Source: Patescibacteria group bacterium
Lineage (GTDB): Bacteria > Patescibacteriota > Gracilibacteria > UBA1369
Assembly: GCA_018825335.1 (NCBI GenBank)
Contig: JAHJEW010000060.1
Coordinates: 1-5,229, forward strand
DNA length: 5,229 nt
Reading direction: 5' to 3'
Shown: positions 4,396 through 5,229 of the stretch, piece after piece
Layout of the letters: each line of letters starts with the position of its first letter
Numbering within the stretch: the stretch's first letter is position 1
Notes under the pieces: model-generated
The model's database searches: none
Told to the model about the DNA's origin: nothing
What the model saw: the letters and a program-made list of their open reading frames with translations, nothing else
Position numbers and translations under genes: made by a program

Positions 4396-5007
4396 ATGTA
4401 TAAAACAGAGAGAAAAGCCGCAGCAAGACTGTTGAAAGTGTCCATAAGGACAGTAGACAGATATATTGACGCCGAAAAGCTCTCAATTGAAAAGAGGGAT
4501 GGCAGAATATGGCTGAGTAGAAAGGAGTTAATGGATTATAAGCGTAGAAATGGAGTAGACAGTCGGAATGTCGACTTGTCTATAGACAATGGCGATAGAC
4601 AGGGAGTAGACAGAGAGGCGGCGGATGTCGACTTTGTGTCGACATCCGCCGCCGAATTTGGTGCATCCGGAAGAGGTAAATCGGCAAGCGGCGTGTATAA
4701 AAAACTGTATGAAGATACATATTTGGAACTGAAAAGGGCGCAGGAGCGCCTGGAGGGGGCAAATTACCGCGTAGGGCAATTGGAGGCTATGGTTTCCAAA
4801 AGCGTGCCTCTTCTTGAACATCAACGCATGTTGGGCGAAGAAAAGGCCGAAAAGCTGGCCCTGGAGGAAGAAATGGAATCTCTCCACGATAAAATTGAGA
4901 AAATTATTGAAAAATTGAAAGATGAAAAAATAAGCAAGAAAGTTTATCTTATCGCCCTTTTCATTATTCTGCTGCTCCAGCCGCTCTGGCTGATCTTTAT
5001 CAAATAG
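4396..5007 (+). CDS. Predicted membrane-anchored DNA-binding protein (HTH, coiled coil, C-terminal TM helix)
   Basis: The 203-residue product begins with an excisionase/MerR-type winged HTH (about residues 5-50): the helix pair KAAARLLKVSIRTVDRYIDAEKL is followed by the wing IEKRDGRIWLSRKELMDYKRR. A polar linker (about 52-98) is rich in Val-Asp and Ser and is encoded by clustered GTAGACA-type sites. A long charged heptad-like region (about 100-180) predicts a coiled coil and hence oligomers. A single hydrophobic helix (about 183-202) closes the protein, so it should be tail-anchored with the HTH in the cytoplasm. The architecture recalls Bacillus RacA (MerR-like domain plus coiled coil, linking origin-proximal DNA to the pole) and, loosely, membrane-bound regulators of the ToxR type; no sequence homology to either is claimed. 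The start is the first ATG after an in-frame TAA at 4384, with a weak AAGAG upstream. The stop abuts the convergent DUF881-like gene. Confidence 0.9.
   Translation: MYKTERKAAARLLKVSIRTVDRYIDAEKLSIEKRDGRIWLSRKELMDYKRRNGVDSRNVDLSIDNGDRQGVDREAADVDFVSTSAAEFGASGRGKSASGVYKKLYEDTYLELKRAQERLEGANYRVGQLEAMVSKSVPLLEHQRMLGEEKAEKLALEEEMESLHDKIEKIIEKLKDEKISKKVYLIALFIILLLQPLWLIFIK
4453..4459 (+). repeat. GTAGACA site within the HTH coding region
   Basis: An exact copy in reading frame 0 encodes Val20-Asp21 and the first base of Arg22, inside the predicted recognition-helix region. It is isolated from the two main clusters, so it may be coincidental or a linking site between them. Confidence 0.6.
4555..4612. 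repeat. GTAGACA site cluster inside the linker-coding region
   Basis: Exact sites at 4555-4561 and 4606-4612, an ATAGACA at 4595-4601, the variant TGTCGAC at 4569-4575, and two overlapping half-sites in the palindrome 4576-4589 lie in 58 bp. The plus-strand site is translated as Val-Asp in frame 0 at 4555 and 4606 but as part of Gly-Asp-Arg-Gln in another frame at 4595, and the inverted form as Leu-Ser-Ile-Asp. The conserved unit is therefore the DNA motif, not a peptide repeat. Confidence 0.88.
4576..4589. repeat. 14-bp perfect palindrome, copy 2 (inside the HTH gene)
   Basis: TTGTCTATAGACAA is identical over all 14 bases to the intergenic copy at 4365-4378, 211 bp away. Here it encodes Leu-Ser-Ile-Asp-Asn in the linker. 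Two such elements flanking the HTH-coding part could be joined by looping if a dimeric protein binds both. Confidence 0.95.
4617..4653. repeat. Perfect 16-bp inverted repeat (5-nt loop) within the coding sequence
   Basis: GGCGGCGGATGTCGAC (4617-4632) is the exact reverse complement of 4638-4653, separated by TTTGT. The arms contain TGTCGAC, a one-base variant of the TGTCTAC site, next to a GC-rich extension. No T-run follows, so it is not a standard terminator, although as RNA it would form a very stable hairpin about 220 nt into the gene. It may be a high-affinity dimer site, a cruciform, or an mRNA structure that slows translation between the HTH and the coiled coil. Confidence 0.95.
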
Positions 5008-5229
5008 TTACGTCACTTTCTCTATAATCACCAGATCCTTTTCCTCAACCTGCACAGATACGCCGTCCAGTATTCTTTGCATCCTTTCCACTATTCCTTC
5101 TGGCTGGATCAGTGCCTGATTCAATACTTTTCGATCCCCGATAGCCTCTATTTTGTACGGCACGTTTAAAATGACGGAATTAAGCATTATTTGGCCGTTG
5201 GGAATGGTATCGAATCCAGCGGTTGAACC
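5008..5229 (-). CDS. DUF881-like protein, C-terminal 73 residues (5' partial)
   Basis: The minus strand is open from the window edge to a TAA at 5010-5008, encoding 73 residues; the start is outside the window. The fragment contains NGQIMLNSVILNVPYKIEAI, then GDRKVLNQALIQPEGIVERM, then VSVQVEEKDLVIIEKV. The order 'P+.I.AIGD...L..AL..P.GI...' followed by a short V-x-V strand and an acidic turn matches the C-terminal half of DUF881 (YlxW/YlxX-like) proteins, which in other bacteria usually have an N-terminal membrane anchor and a coiled coil and lie near division or envelope genes. Function in the family is not established. Its stop codon is immediately adjacent to the convergent stop at 5007, with no intergenic base and no terminator. 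The family call rests on motif memory only. Confidence 0.72.
   Translation of the reverse strand, partial: GSTAGFDTIPNGQIMLNSVILNVPYKIEAIGDRKVLNQALIQPEGIVERMQRILDGVSVQVEEKDLVIIEKVT

Noticed and set aside
4396..4550. Phage or plasmid excisionase marking an integrated mobile element
   Set aside because: Only the HTH fold resembles excisionases; there is no integrase, attachment site or other phage gene, and the coiled coil plus membrane helix is not seen in excisionases.

Overview
The window looks like a compact chromosome segment from a candidate phyla radiation bacterium (Patescibacteria), plausibly of the Peregrinibacteria/Gracilibacteria kind. This is inferred from gene content: a small two-helix pilin-like protein of the T4SS_pilin (PF18895, Mbov_0395-like) type, two secreted S-layer-homology (SLH) proteins, very short or overlapping gene junctions, and leaderless-looking or SD-poor starts. 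TGA appears to be a stop: reading the pilin's TGA as glycine would carry translation straight through its own terminator hairpin.

Layout. Positions 1-1671 (+) hold the C-terminal part of a large cell-surface protein: two Ig-like repeats, a 12-glycine linker, a beta-rich domain and three SLH domains. A terminator follows at 1698-1729. Next come a promoter, a possible 11-codon leader ORF and the pilin-like gene (1826-2215, +). A bidirectional terminator at 2232-2270 separates the pilin from tRNA-Pro(TGG), which is encoded on the minus strand with its CCA (2310-2386). A PRC-barrel protein gene (2465-2983, +) diverges from the tRNA and has a -10 box placed for a leaderless mRNA. It runs convergently, with an 11-bp overlap, into ybeY (2973-3506, -). 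ybeY overlaps the upstream exported degenerate-SLH gene (3475-4182, -), and the two probably form an operon driven by a good sigma70-like promoter at 4209-4236.

The most interesting part is 4275-4653. The intergenic region between the SLH gene and a divergent gene at 4396-5007 (+) is packed with copies of the 7-mer GTAGACA/TGTCTAC. The copies are spaced about one helical turn apart, first as direct repeats and then as inverted pairs. The same motif continues inside the 4396-5007 gene, in several reading frames and both orientations. An identical 14-bp palindrome occurs once in the intergenic region and once in the gene, and the array ends in a perfect 16-bp inverted repeat within the coding sequence. 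The encoded protein has an N-terminal excisionase/MerR-like helix-turn-helix, a linker largely encoded by the site array, a long coiled coil and a C-terminal transmembrane helix, so it is a predicted membrane-tethered DNA-binding protein. A self-contained module (protein plus its own site cluster) is the simplest reading. It could be an autoregulated membrane-bound transcription factor or a RacA-like DNA-membrane anchor; the sequence cannot decide between these.

The window ends with the C-terminal 73 codons of a minus-strand gene (5008-5229) resembling DUF881 proteins. Its stop codon directly abuts the stop of the membrane-anchored HTH gene.
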